Below, in pieces: positions 56,842 to 64,000 of a stretch of 64,000 bases of DNA (its first letter is position 1; each line of letters begins with the position of its first letter). The stretch is from DASYXZ01 sp035946625 (lineage in GTDB: Bacteria; Acidobacteriota; Terriglobia; UBA7540), in NCBI GenBank assembly GCA_035946625.1, contig DASYZE010000073.1:65969-129968 (forward strand), in the 5' to 3' direction. A program made the position numbers and the translations under genes. The notes beneath the pieces were generated by a model. That model had not been told where the DNA came from. It saw only the letters and a program-made list of their open reading frames with translations, and did not search any database.

Positions 56842-58119
56842 ATGGGCTATTTGGCTCGGCATAAGGAGTGGAAAATTCGCTCACTATATTTACAGATTAA
56901 CCGAATCTCCATCCTGACGCTTGCCGTCTGGCTGGCCTGCGCCCCAAGCCAGGCCCAGGCGCCTTCGCAGGCGTCAGCTGGACGGCAAAACCGCCGTAGA
57001 GTCGGATCGACTGACGATGCTCGTCTTGCCGCCGATGCCCAGTCGGCACTGCAACGGCGTGATTTTCAAAAAGCTATTGGAGACCTCGAAAGACTTGCCA
57101 GGGATGCCCCGGGAATTGCCGAGATCCATGCCAACCTCGGAACGGCTTATTATTCCGTGGGGCGTTACGACGACGCGGCCCGCCAAGCCCAGGAGGCGCT
57201 TAAGCTAAAGCCCTCACTGACCAACGCCCACTTTTTTCTTGGTTTGAGCCTGGCCGAAGGCGGGCGTTGCCAGGAAGCGGTGCCCTACCTGGAAAAAGAC
57301 TACCTGCGCGCGCCGGAGCCGGCCATGAAGCGAACGCTGGGGACTGACGCCCTGCGCTGCCAACTTTCCTTGAACCAGGTGGACAAAGCCGTGGACCTGC
57401 TGCGTTCCCTCAATCGCGACTTTCCTGATGATCCCGATTTGCTCTACCTCAGCAGCCACCTGTATTCGGATCTTGCCACGCAGGCTTCCGAGCGGCTGCT
57501 CGCCACCGCGCCGGGGTCCTACCAGGCCCACCAGCTCAACGCGGAGGTGCTGGAAATTCAGGGCAAGCCCGGCGAAGCCGCCGACGAATACCGGAAGGTT
57601 TTGTCGCTGCGCCCCGATTTGGCGGGTATTCATTACCATTTGGGCGAGCTGTTGTTGACTGGAGACGGTGGGGCTAACGCCCAGGATCAGGCCAGGCAGG
57701 AGTTCGAGGAAGAATTGAAAATCGACCCTCGCAACGCGGCGGCGGAATACGAACTGGGCGAAATGGCCCGCCAGTCGCGCCAATGGGACGCAGCCATTGA
57801 GCACTTCAAGCGGGCAGCGAGTCTAGATCCGGAATTTGTGGACGCGCTCATCGGTCTGGGCAAATCGCTGGTGTCGGCGGGGCGGCCAAAGGATGCGGTG
57901 GAACCGCTGGAGAGGGCAGTCCGGTTGCAGCCCGACAACCCCAACGCGCACTACCAACTTTCGTTTGCTTACCGCCGGCTGGGGCGTGAGCAGGAAGCGG
58001 CCCGCGAACTGGCGGCTTACAAGGTGAGCCACGACAAGCTCCAAAGCTCCAGGCTCCGCATTCGCAACGGAATGATCGGGAACATCGCCCATCCCCAAAC
58101 GGACACTCCGCCCGAATAA
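56842..58119 (+). CDS. Exported TPR-repeat protein
   Basis: 425 residues from ATG 56842 (a TTG at 56827 is possible; neither has a strong ribosome-binding site). An N-terminal hydrophobic segment (ISILTLAVWLACAPSQAQA) serves as signal. At least eight TPR hairpins follow, with the regular A-x3-Y-x2-L...P pattern (GIAEIHANLGTAYYSVGRYD, QWDAAIEHFKRAASLDPEFV, PDNPNAHYQLSFAYRRLGRE). Probably a periplasmic scaffold. It precedes the CRTAC1 gene by 19 bp on the same strand, a pair often seen in acidobacteria. Confidence 0.88.
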   Translation: MGYLARHKEWKIRSLYLQINRISILTLAVWLACAPSQAQAPSQASAGRQNRRRVGSTDDARLAADAQSALQRRDFQKAIGDLERLARDAPGIAEIHANLGTAYYSVGRYDDAARQAQEALKLKPSLTNAHFFLGLSLAEGGRCQEAVPYLEKDYLRAPEPAMKRTLGTDALRCQLSLNQVDKAVDLLRSLNRDFPDDPDLLYLSSHLYSDLATQASERLLATAPGSYQAHQLNAEVLEIQGKPGEAADEYRKVLSLRPDLAGIHYHLGELLLTGDGGANAQDQARQEFEEELKIDPRNAAAEYELGEMARQSRQWDAAIEHFKRAASLDPEFVDALIGLGKSLVSAGRPKDAVEPLERAVRLQPDNPNAHYQLSFAYRRLGREQEAARELAAYKVSHDKLQSSRLRIRNGMIGNIAHPQTDTPPE

Positions 58120-58138
58120 CGAGGCGCGGGAAAACAGA

Positions 58139-59899
58139 ATGCGTTTTACACGCCGGACATTTCTTCAGACCGCCAGCGCTGTGGGCATGTTCTTTCCCGG
58201 CGCCGCGATGCTGGCCGGGCAGGGCATGTCCTCGCGGCACGTAAAGGCTTCGGCCCGTCCCCGGTTTTCCGGAAAGCCCTGGCCAGTGTCCTTCACTAAT
58301 GTTGCGCCGCAGGCCGGACTCAATTTCCCGACGATCTATGGCGAGGAGTACAGGAAGAAATATATTGTCGAGGCCAACGGCCCTGGGATCGCCTTCTTTG
58401 ACTATGACCATGACGGCTGGCCCGATGTTTTTGTTCCCAGCGGTACGCGCCTGGAAGGGTTCGCGGCCGGCAAGGCCCCCACCAGCCATCTCTATCACAA
58501 CAACCGTGACGGAACATTTACCGACGTCACTCAAAAGGCGGGACTCACTCACACCGGCTGGTGTTACGGCGTCTGCGTGGGCGATTACGACAACGACGGT
58601 CGCGATGACCTTTTCCTGACCTACTTCGGCAGGAACATTCTCTACCACAATAACGGCGACGGGACATTTTCCGACGTCACCGATAAAACCGGATTGCTCG
58701 AATCGCGCCCGCGCTACGGAACGGGCTGCACCTTTGTGGACTACGACCGCGACGGCCACTTGGATTTATTCGTCAGCCGGTATATTGACCTGAACCTGGC
58801 CACCACGCCGGTGGGCGGCGCCAGCCGCTATTGCAAATTCATGGACGTGCCGGTAAATTGCGGCCCGCTCGGACTTCTGCAGGAGAACTGCACCCTCTAC
58901 CACAACAACGGCAACGGGACCTTCACAGATGTTTCCGCGCCGGCCGGCATCCTGAAAGCGGGCACGCGATACGGCCTGACTGCGGTGGCTTTCGATTACA
59001 ACAACGACGGATGGCCGGACTTGTTCGTGGCTTGCGATTCCACCCCCAACCTGCTCTATCGCAACAACCACAATGGGACGTTCACCGAGGTGGGCATGGA
59101 ATCGGGCTGCGCGGTCAGCGGCGATGGGCAGGAGCAGGCCAACATGGGCGTGGGCGTGGGAGACTACGATGGCGACGGCTATCTGGATATGTTTCTTCCC
59201 CACTTCAGCGACGACACGCCCATCCTCTACCACAATCAGAAGGGCGATTTTTTCGACGATGCCACCAACGCCGCCGGGCTTGCCGTCAACACGAAGTATG
59301 TGTGTTGGGGAGTGGACTTCGCCGACTTCGATAACGATGGCTGGCTGGATATTTTCCACGTCACCGGCACGGTGTACCCCGAGGTGGAGAAAGTTTTTCC
59401 GGATTACAAATTCAAAACCCCCCGAGTGGTCTACCGCAATCTCGGCCACGGCTCGTTTGAAGAGGTATCGGATATCAGTGGCGCCGCGGTGCTGGAGCCG
59501 CACTCCAGCCGGGGCTGCGCTTTTGGCGACTTCAACAATGACGGCAACATCGACGTTTTGGTGCTGAATATGAGCGAACCGCCCTCGCTCCTTCGCAATG
59601 ACAATCGCAGCGGACACCACTGGCTGAATGTAAAGCTGGTGGGCACGCGTTCCAATCGCTCCGCCATCGGCGCCCGCATTGCGGTCACGGCGGGAGAGCG
59701 CCGGCAGGTGAGGGAAGTCCTCAGCGGCTCGAGCTATATCTCGCAGAGCGACCTGCGCCAGCATTGGGGTCTGGGCGCGGCGCGCAAAGCCGATTCGATT
59801 GAAGTGCGCTGGCCCAGCGGCCACTTGGAAACCGTGCGCAATGTGGACTCAGACCAGTTCATCGTGATCGAGGAAGAGAAAGGCTGGCGCAAGGCATAG
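58139..59899 (+). CDS. CRTAC1 / ASPIC-UnbV family protein with FG-GAP (VCBS) repeats
   Basis: 586 residues. The N-terminus RFTRRTFLQTASAVGMFFPG is a twin-arginine signal (RRTFLQ), so it is exported folded. Six or more FG-GAP repeats carry calcium-loop motifs DYDNDGRDDLFL, DYNNDGWPDLFV, DYDGDGYLDMFL and DFNNDGNIDVLV and form a beta-propeller. The C-terminal ASPIC/UnbV domain has GARIAVTAGERRQVREVLSG and RWPSGHLETV. Probably adhesive or polymer-binding at the cell surface. Likely cotranscribed with the TPR gene ahead. Confidence 0.93.
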   Translation: MRFTRRTFLQTASAVGMFFPGAAMLAGQGMSSRHVKASARPRFSGKPWPVSFTNVAPQAGLNFPTIYGEEYRKKYIVEANGPGIAFFDYDHDGWPDVFVPSGTRLEGFAAGKAPTSHLYHNNRDGTFTDVTQKAGLTHTGWCYGVCVGDYDNDGRDDLFLTYFGRNILYHNNGDGTFSDVTDKTGLLESRPRYGTGCTFVDYDRDGHLDLFVSRYIDLNLATTPVGGASRYCKFMDVPVNCGPLGLLQENCTLYHNNGNGTFTDVSAPAGILKAGTRYGLTAVAFDYNNDGWPDLFVACDSTPNLLYRNNHNGTFTEVGMESGCAVSGDGQEQANMGVGVGDYDGDGYLDMFLPHFSDDTPILYHNQKGDFFDDATNAAGLAVNTKYVCWGVDFADFDNDGWLDIFHVTGTVYPEVEKVFPDYKFKTPRVVYRNLGHGSFEEVSDISGAAVLEPHSSRGCAFGDFNNDGNIDVLVLNMSEPPSLLRNDNRSGHHWLNVKLVGTRSNRSAIGARIAVTAGERRQVREVLSGSSYISQSDLRQHWGLGAARKADSIEVRWPSGHLETVRNVDSDQFIVIEEEKGWRKA

Positions 59900-60354
59900 C
59901 CGATGAGGTCTTTTGGAAATCGAGAGAGCTTGCGGGTTGGAGGAACGTATCGCAAGGTGGTTGTACAGCTTGCTCCATGGTGGAGGCCGCTTCACGCCGC
60001 CATTTTGGGCCTCAAGCAAGCTCACGGAAAAACGCGCCCAATTGTCATTCCGAGCATTGACAGCCGCAGGGCTGCCCATGATGAGCAGAAAGTCGTGGCT
60101 CCTGCCCAGAGACGCTTTGTTGAATCCAAAAAGAGTTACGCATCGACTTTCCGCAGAGGAGGTCGCCGCGGCGACCGACGAGGAATCTCGCCCTGCTTGT
60201 CTTTTCAGAGCGCGATTCCCTTCGGCAAGCTCAGGGCAGGCTCTCTCCGTCGGCTGACGGATCGGAATGACAAGCCGGTCGTAGAGGCGGCTTTACGCCG
60301 CCATCTTCCGCCGCAAAAACTGGATGCGTGGCGGGGTAAACCGGCCGCTTCGGA
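59900..60354. other. 455-bp gap made largely of palindromic repeats
   Basis: Degenerate relatives of the 24-nt repeat occur at 59981-60003 (TGGAGGCCGCTTCACGCCGC), 60281-60303 (GTAGAGGCGGCTTTACGCCG) and 60329-60350 (GTGGCGGGGTAAACCGGCCG). The word CCGTCGGCTGACGG also recurs here (60248-60261) and at 23971-23984. Plus-strand open frames across this region are only readings of repeat DNA. No gene is supported. Confidence 0.6.
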
Positions 60355-61677
60355 TCAGGGCACAATGCGGACGGAGGCCACGCCCTTCACCAACTGTCCC
60401 GCGAAAGTCTGGCCCTTCAGCACCACTTGCTTATCGGCTCTGGTCAATTGCAGGTTCCGCGCCCGGAAGCTGAGCACCAAGTCCAGGATGCCGTCATCGT
60501 TCACATCGTCGAAGGAGAAAATCGGCGTCCCGTTGCGTTCGGTTTCAGCCAGCGCGCCCGAGAGTTTGACGGTATCAGGGTTAATCGAAGTCGCGTCAAA
60601 CAAGCTCGTAGAAAGAATGGCGACCTTGATTTTCACGTTCGAACGCAGATTGATCGTAGCCGGGTTCACGCGAATCGTCACAGAGAGAAATGGAGTGAAG
60701 GCTTCGTTCATCGCCAGCAATTGCCCAGTAGCATTCGGTAGAAGCCGAATGCCTCCCACCGCGTAGAAAGTGTCGCCAACGGTTGCCCCAGCCAAATTGG
60801 AGCGCGCAGTGGGCATGGGCGAACACGAGCGCCAGGTGTCGGTCTTTGGGTCGTAGGCTTCAGTGGTCGAAAGCCATAATCCAAAAAATGGAGGCCCACC
60901 CTCGCCCTCGCCGCCGACTGCGTAGAGGTCGCCGGCGATTGTTCCGGCGGCCAGGCCTGCACGCGGGGTGGGCATGGGGGCCTTAGTGCTCCAGGTGTTT
61001 GACTCCGGATTGTAAGCCTCAGTGGTTGCCAGAAAATTGGCGCTATAATTAGAACCACCCACCACAAATAAAATCCCGCCCACAGCGGCTGCTGCCGGGA
61101 CGAGCCGCGGGGTCAGCATCGGCTGCATGGGAGTCCACGTGTTAGTTGAGGGATTATAAGCTTCCACCGTACCGACAAATCCTAACGAGGGGTTCCAACC
61201 CCCGACAGCGTACAAAACTCCGTTGACCGCAGCCGCAGCTAAGCCAAAGCGTGCTGTCGGCATTGGGGCTTTGGAGGCCCAGCGACCGGTCTTGGGGTTG
61301 TAAACCTCAACCGTCGGAAGCGCCTCATCGTGCTGGCCGATGCCCCCCAAGACATAGAGCAGGCCGCCCAACTCGCATGCCGCGACGCCCCCGCGGGGCG
61401 TGGGCATTGGCGATTCGGCGGTCCATTTGTCTGTGCCCGGGTCATATGCTTCCAGCATTCCCACAAATCCACAGCATGGACGCCATAAGGGAGACGGATA
61501 TGGGACCTCCCCTCCAACGGCGTAAAGGATCCCCCCAACTCCACCAGCGGCCAGGTCCCCGAGTGGCGTGGGCATGGGGGCCACTGTATTCCATGTTCCG
61601 CCCTGCGCCAGCAAAATCTGGCAGCTTAGCAGCAGAATTGCAATGCTGGCAGATTCAATCCTTAGAGTTTTCGCCAT
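60355..61677 (-). CDS. Secreted Kelch-repeat protein
   Basis: 440 residues from ATG 61677, supported by AAGGAGG 8 nt upstream. Signal peptide TLRIESASIAILLLSCQILL. Six Kelch blades follow, each with the double-Gly and W/Y pattern (GGVAACELGGLLYVLGGIGQ, NGVLYAVGGWNPSL, GDLYAVGGEGEGG), spaced about 50 residues. The blades repeat the phrase APMPTPR. A C-terminal beta-domain (VTIRVNPATINLRSNVKIKV, VNDDGILDLVLSFR) is of the type found at the end of secreted repeat proteins. Extracellular; binding or galactose oxidase-like catalysis is unproven. No Tyr-Cys cofactor site is evident. Confidence 0.9.
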   Translation of the reverse strand: MAKTLRIESASIAILLLSCQILLAQGGTWNTVAPMPTPLGDLAAGGVGGILYAVGGEVPYPSPLWRPCCGFVGMLEAYDPGTDKWTAESPMPTPRGGVAACELGGLLYVLGGIGQHDEALPTVEVYNPKTGRWASKAPMPTARFGLAAAAVNGVLYAVGGWNPSLGFVGTVEAYNPSTNTWTPMQPMLTPRLVPAAAAVGGILFVVGGSNYSANFLATTEAYNPESNTWSTKAPMPTPRAGLAAGTIAGDLYAVGGEGEGGPPFFGLWLSTTEAYDPKTDTWRSCSPMPTARSNLAGATVGDTFYAVGGIRLLPNATGQLLAMNEAFTPFLSVTIRVNPATINLRSNVKIKVAILSTSLFDATSINPDTVKLSGALAETERNGTPIFSFDDVNDDGILDLVLSFRARNLQLTRADKQVVLKGQTFAGQLVKGVASVRIVP

Positions 61678-62151
61678 GGGATGACCCTCCTTAATCATGT
61701 GATCATGATCTCCCCTGTCGTGCTGCCAGTCAACGGCACTTTGGTGCCTCATGCGACAAGGAGATTACGGTGGGGAGGGTGAAACAACTGTCATCTGTCA
61801 TCGTTTCAACGCGCCCGGTCCTCCATCGCAGCCTGTCCGGTCGAAAACCAATCGAAACTGGCAATCCCACATGCGTCAGGTAGTCATGTCAACAATGAAT
61901 CCAAGAGCCGGTAGCCACGGCTTTTGCGACGTGGGCCTTTGATGGGGGCATTCAAAACATTCGAGTAAGATATTCTTGCATACCGACGACGCTCCTTCAG
62001 ACCTGGCTCATTGTGCAGAAAAAGCGACGCCACACGACCGTTGGCGTGGCGATCCCCTCACGGCCCGGCACCGAGCCTTCAGTGAGTTCACTTGCCTCCC
62101 GGACCTAAGGCACGATGCGCACCGAGGCCACGGTTGTGCTTCCCATTCCCG
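61678..62151. other. 474-bp gap without recognised features
   Basis: Between two minus-strand genes. The translated frames have no start signals or family wording. It should include the promoter of the Kelch gene and the terminator of the tail-fibre-like gene, but neither was identified. Confidence 0.35.
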
Positions 62152-64000
62152 TCAGAATATTCGCCAGCTCGTGCCATCGCAAAAAACCATCACCACGTTT
62201 GCTCCCCCTCCAACCACCGCGTTGTAGTATGTGAATGCCGTGGCGTCGGTAACGCAGGCGACTGCCCCCTGAAGCGCGGCTGATGCAGTCGGTAAAGTTG
62301 CGACCGTCACAGGCTGCACTCGCGCCTGGCCGGCAACGTCCAGCAGCGCTTGCGGCGCGGCTGTGCCGATACCGACCTTGCCTTGGTCGGAGACGATCAG
62401 CCTCGGGGTGCCGGATGTATCATCAGCCCGAAAAATGCTGGGGAGCACGCTCATCAACTGGTTGGAAGCCATGCCGGTGAAAGGAGTTCCTACGGTGAGA
62501 GAGGTGTCCGAGGCAATGGCGACCACGGTTTGAGTTTGAGTGCCAATTGTAATTCTGTCTCCGAGGCCGATCTCTGTTGTGAACCTGGTATTGGTCCCTG
62601 TCACCATCGCTGAGTTACTAAATGATACAGTCCCAGAGGCGTCGAAAGACAGGACTGCCATAAACAGGCCCATTCCCGTTACAGTGAAAGGCATCCCCAC
62701 GGTAAGAGAGGAGTCGCTCGAAACAGCAGTAACTGTCCTGGTCTGCCCGCTCACTTGAATGTTATCTCCGACGTGCACCTGTTTAGTGAAGAGTGTGCCG
62801 GTATTGGCGTCCCCGGTCACGACGGTAGGAGTCATGCTTGAGATGGAAACCGTCCCGCTGGCGGTGAACGATGAGGTGGGACGTAGCTTGAGCGTCGCAG
62901 TAGCATTCAGAACCGAATTAAAAGGACGCGAGATCGAAATATCGGGATACCCGGTTCCGTCACCGAAATATATTCCGCCACCGTCGTTGACAAAGAGGAG
63001 CCTGGGCTGAGGCTCCTCCATTCCTATTGCTACCACCGACGCGCCGGCTGAGTGCGACGTCGCGTTCGTGCCTCGAGTGACATTCAGTGTATTTCCAACA
63101 ATCGAGTTTAAGGTGCAGATCTCGTTTTCGACCCGGACTTTCATCACGCCTGTGAACGGTGTGGCGTTCTGGACGGGGAAGGTCGTCTGAATGTTATCCA
63201 CCATCGAAGTGAGCACGCTCCATTTCCAGGCAACAATGCCCAGCCCTCCTCTCGCGGAGCTCCCCATGGGGAAGCCCACCAGGTTCATGCGCCCGATGGC
63301 GGTGCAGCCTAGAACCACCGTTTGGTCGCTGCCATCGTTCGACCACTCATGATTTCCATTCATGTCGAGCAGGAAGCGGGCGTTGACCTCGCTCCCCACG
63401 AAGGCCGCGATGCCGACCTTGAGCGCGTCGGCGTCCTGAATACTCAGCTTTTCCGGCCCGTGCGAAGTCGGAGATTGCTTGGTTGCTGTTCCCCCGAGGA
63501 CCGCACTGCCTGAGGCGTTCATGCCGCCGGTGATATCGAGACTGGCCAGCGGGTTTGTGTTCCCGATGCCCACGTTCCCGCTCGAGTTGATGAACATAAA
63601 GGGTGTGGCTCCGGAACGGTAGACGAAGAAGTCGTTCGACCCGTTTTGCTCAAAGTCCGTGCCGACCTGCCATTGGTTTTGATTGCCCAAGAGCAAATCC
63701 GCCGAGCCGTTGCCCGACGCCTCGCCCCGGCTCAGTTTGAGATAAGCCCGCCCCGACGTATCTACGATTTCCAGCTTATACCCCGGCGACGACGTCCCGA
63801 TGCCGACGTTGCCGCTCGAATTGATGAAGATAAAGGGTGTGGCTCCGGAACGGTAAACAAAGAAGTCGTTCGACCCGTTTTGTTCAAAGTCCGTCCCTAC
63901 TTGCCATTGGTTTTGATTTCCCAAGAGCAAATCTGCCGAGCCATTGCCCGACGCCTCGCCCCGGCTCAGTTTGAGATAAGCCCGTCCCGACGTATCTACT
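62152..64000 (-). CDS. Tail-fibre-like secreted repeat protein, 5' end outside window
   Basis: The frame runs off the right edge; about 616 residues are visible. Beta-strand repeats of tail-fibre or adhesin type occur: TPFIFINSSGNVGIGTSSPG and GNVGIGNTNPLASLDITGGM (the VGIGT-xP motif), then two long beta-structures with VTGDANTGTLFTKQVHVGDN and SGTVSFSNSAMVTGTNTRFT. The C-terminal part has LIVSDQGKVGIGTAAPQALL. There is no chaperone peptidase S74 domain. Near the edge a 78-residue unit is repeated almost exactly. No other phage gene is nearby, so it is probably a surface protein, not part of a prophage. Confidence 0.75.
   Translation of the reverse strand, partial: VDTSGRAYLKLSRGEASGNGSADLLLGNQNQWQVGTDFEQNGSNDFFVYRSGATPFIFINSSGNVGIGTSSPGYKLEIVDTSGRAYLKLSRGEASGNGSADLLLGNQNQWQVGTDFEQNGSNDFFVYRSGATPFMFINSSGNVGIGNTNPLASLDITGGMNASGSAVLGGTATKQSPTSHGPEKLSIQDADALKVGIAAFVGSEVNARFLLDMNGNHEWSNDGSDQTVVLGCTAIGRMNLVGFPMGSSARGGLGIVAWKWSVLTSMVDNIQTTFPVQNATPFTGVMKVRVENEICTLNSIVGNTLNVTRGTNATSHSAGASVVAIGMEEPQPRLLFVNDGGGIYFGDGTGYPDISISRPFNSVLNATATLKLRPTSSFTASGTVSISSMTPTVVTGDANTGTLFTKQVHVGDNIQVSGQTRTVTAVSSDSSLTVGMPFTVTGMGLFMAVLSFDASGTVSFSNSAMVTGTNTRFTTEIGLGDRITIGTQTQTVVAIASDTSLTVGTPFTGMASNQLMSVLPSIFRADDTSGTPRLIVSDQGKVGIGTAAPQALLDVAGQARVQPVTVATLPTASAALQGAVACVTDATAFTYYNAVVGGGANVVMVFCDGTSWRIF
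63563..64000. repeat. 234-bp tandem repeat inside the tail-fibre-like gene
   Basis: Unit 1 is about 63563-63796, unit 2 from 63797 to the window edge, with a period of 234 bp (78 codons). The copies differ at few positions, mostly in third bases (for example CGGTAGACGAAG against CGGTAAACAAAG). More copies may follow outside the window. Confidence 0.85.

Noticed and set aside
62152..64000. Prophage, suggested by the tail-fibre-like protein
   Set aside because: No capsid, terminase, lysis or integrase genes nearby; secreted bacterial proteins with VGIGT-type repeats are common.

Overview
The window looks like chromosomal DNA of a free-living, GC-rich (roughly 57-60% by eye) heterotrophic bacterium, most likely an acidobacterium (Acidobacteriota). 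This is inferred from gene content: three large Ser/Thr kinases carrying TPR or PD40 propeller domains, an ECF sigma factor abutting a kinase, a CRTAC1/ASPIC-UnbV protein, a GMC oxidoreductase paired with a gluconate-2-dehydrogenase subunit 3-like protein, a futalosine-pathway MqnD, many secreted glycoside hydrolases, and abundant short palindromic intergenic repeats. There is no rRNA, CRISPR array, prophage or complete IS element. One tRNA (Ser-GCT) is present.

Layout. 1-7.8 kb: the end of an APC amino-acid permease, a methyltransferase, a TPR-kinase, a formylglycine-enzyme-like protein followed by galT, and two small proteins. 8.0-11.5 kb: an ECF sigma factor one base upstream of a membrane kinase with a PD40 propeller. 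11.8-16.9 kb: an RND efflux locus in which a PCYCGC-family exported protein sits between the adaptor and the pump. 17.1-23.9 kb: a secreted protein of unknown role, an ABC ATPase cut off by an orphan antitoxin, a GMC dehydrogenase pair, adenosine deaminase and two small genes. 24.0-26.5 kb is a graveyard of selfish and defence genes: an intact DpnI-family methyl-directed endonuclease, the N-terminal stump of a DpnA-like adenine methylase, a second broken reading frame, a frameshifted ribbon-helix-helix gene and a REP-like element. The DNA upstream of the methylase stump carries seven GATC sites in 103 bp.

26.5-38.9 kb: a TPR lipoprotein-like protein, a GH10 xylanase coupled to a MetX-like alpha/beta hydrolase, an anchored repeat protein with GspC/PilP-like modules, a GH3 beta-glucosidase, a VapBC module placed exactly at the broken end of an RND pump gene, and a serine beta-lactamase-like hydrolase. 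39.0-47.4 kb is regulatory and housekeeping: RlpA, two ECF sigma factors (one with an anti-sigma factor), a Crp/Fnr regulator, CsbD-like and Lys-rich proteins, tRNA-Ser, HNH nuclease, ComF, DksA/TraR and an AlkA-type glycosylase. 47.5-64 kb: a large secreted glycosidase, an FHA-GAF-SpoIIE phosphatase, a third kinase, a FecR-like protein with an unusual leader, MqnD, a TPR plus CRTAC1 pair, a Kelch protein and the C-terminal part of a tail-fibre-like repeat protein that runs off the right edge.

Biologically the set fits a soil or sediment polymer degrader (xylan, beta-glucosides, galactose) with heavy Ser/Thr and ECF signalling. The most unusual part is the 24-26 kb island with its GATC cluster. 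Two toxin-antitoxin modules each sit on the scar of a truncated transporter gene. No completely new system could be proven from sequence alone.
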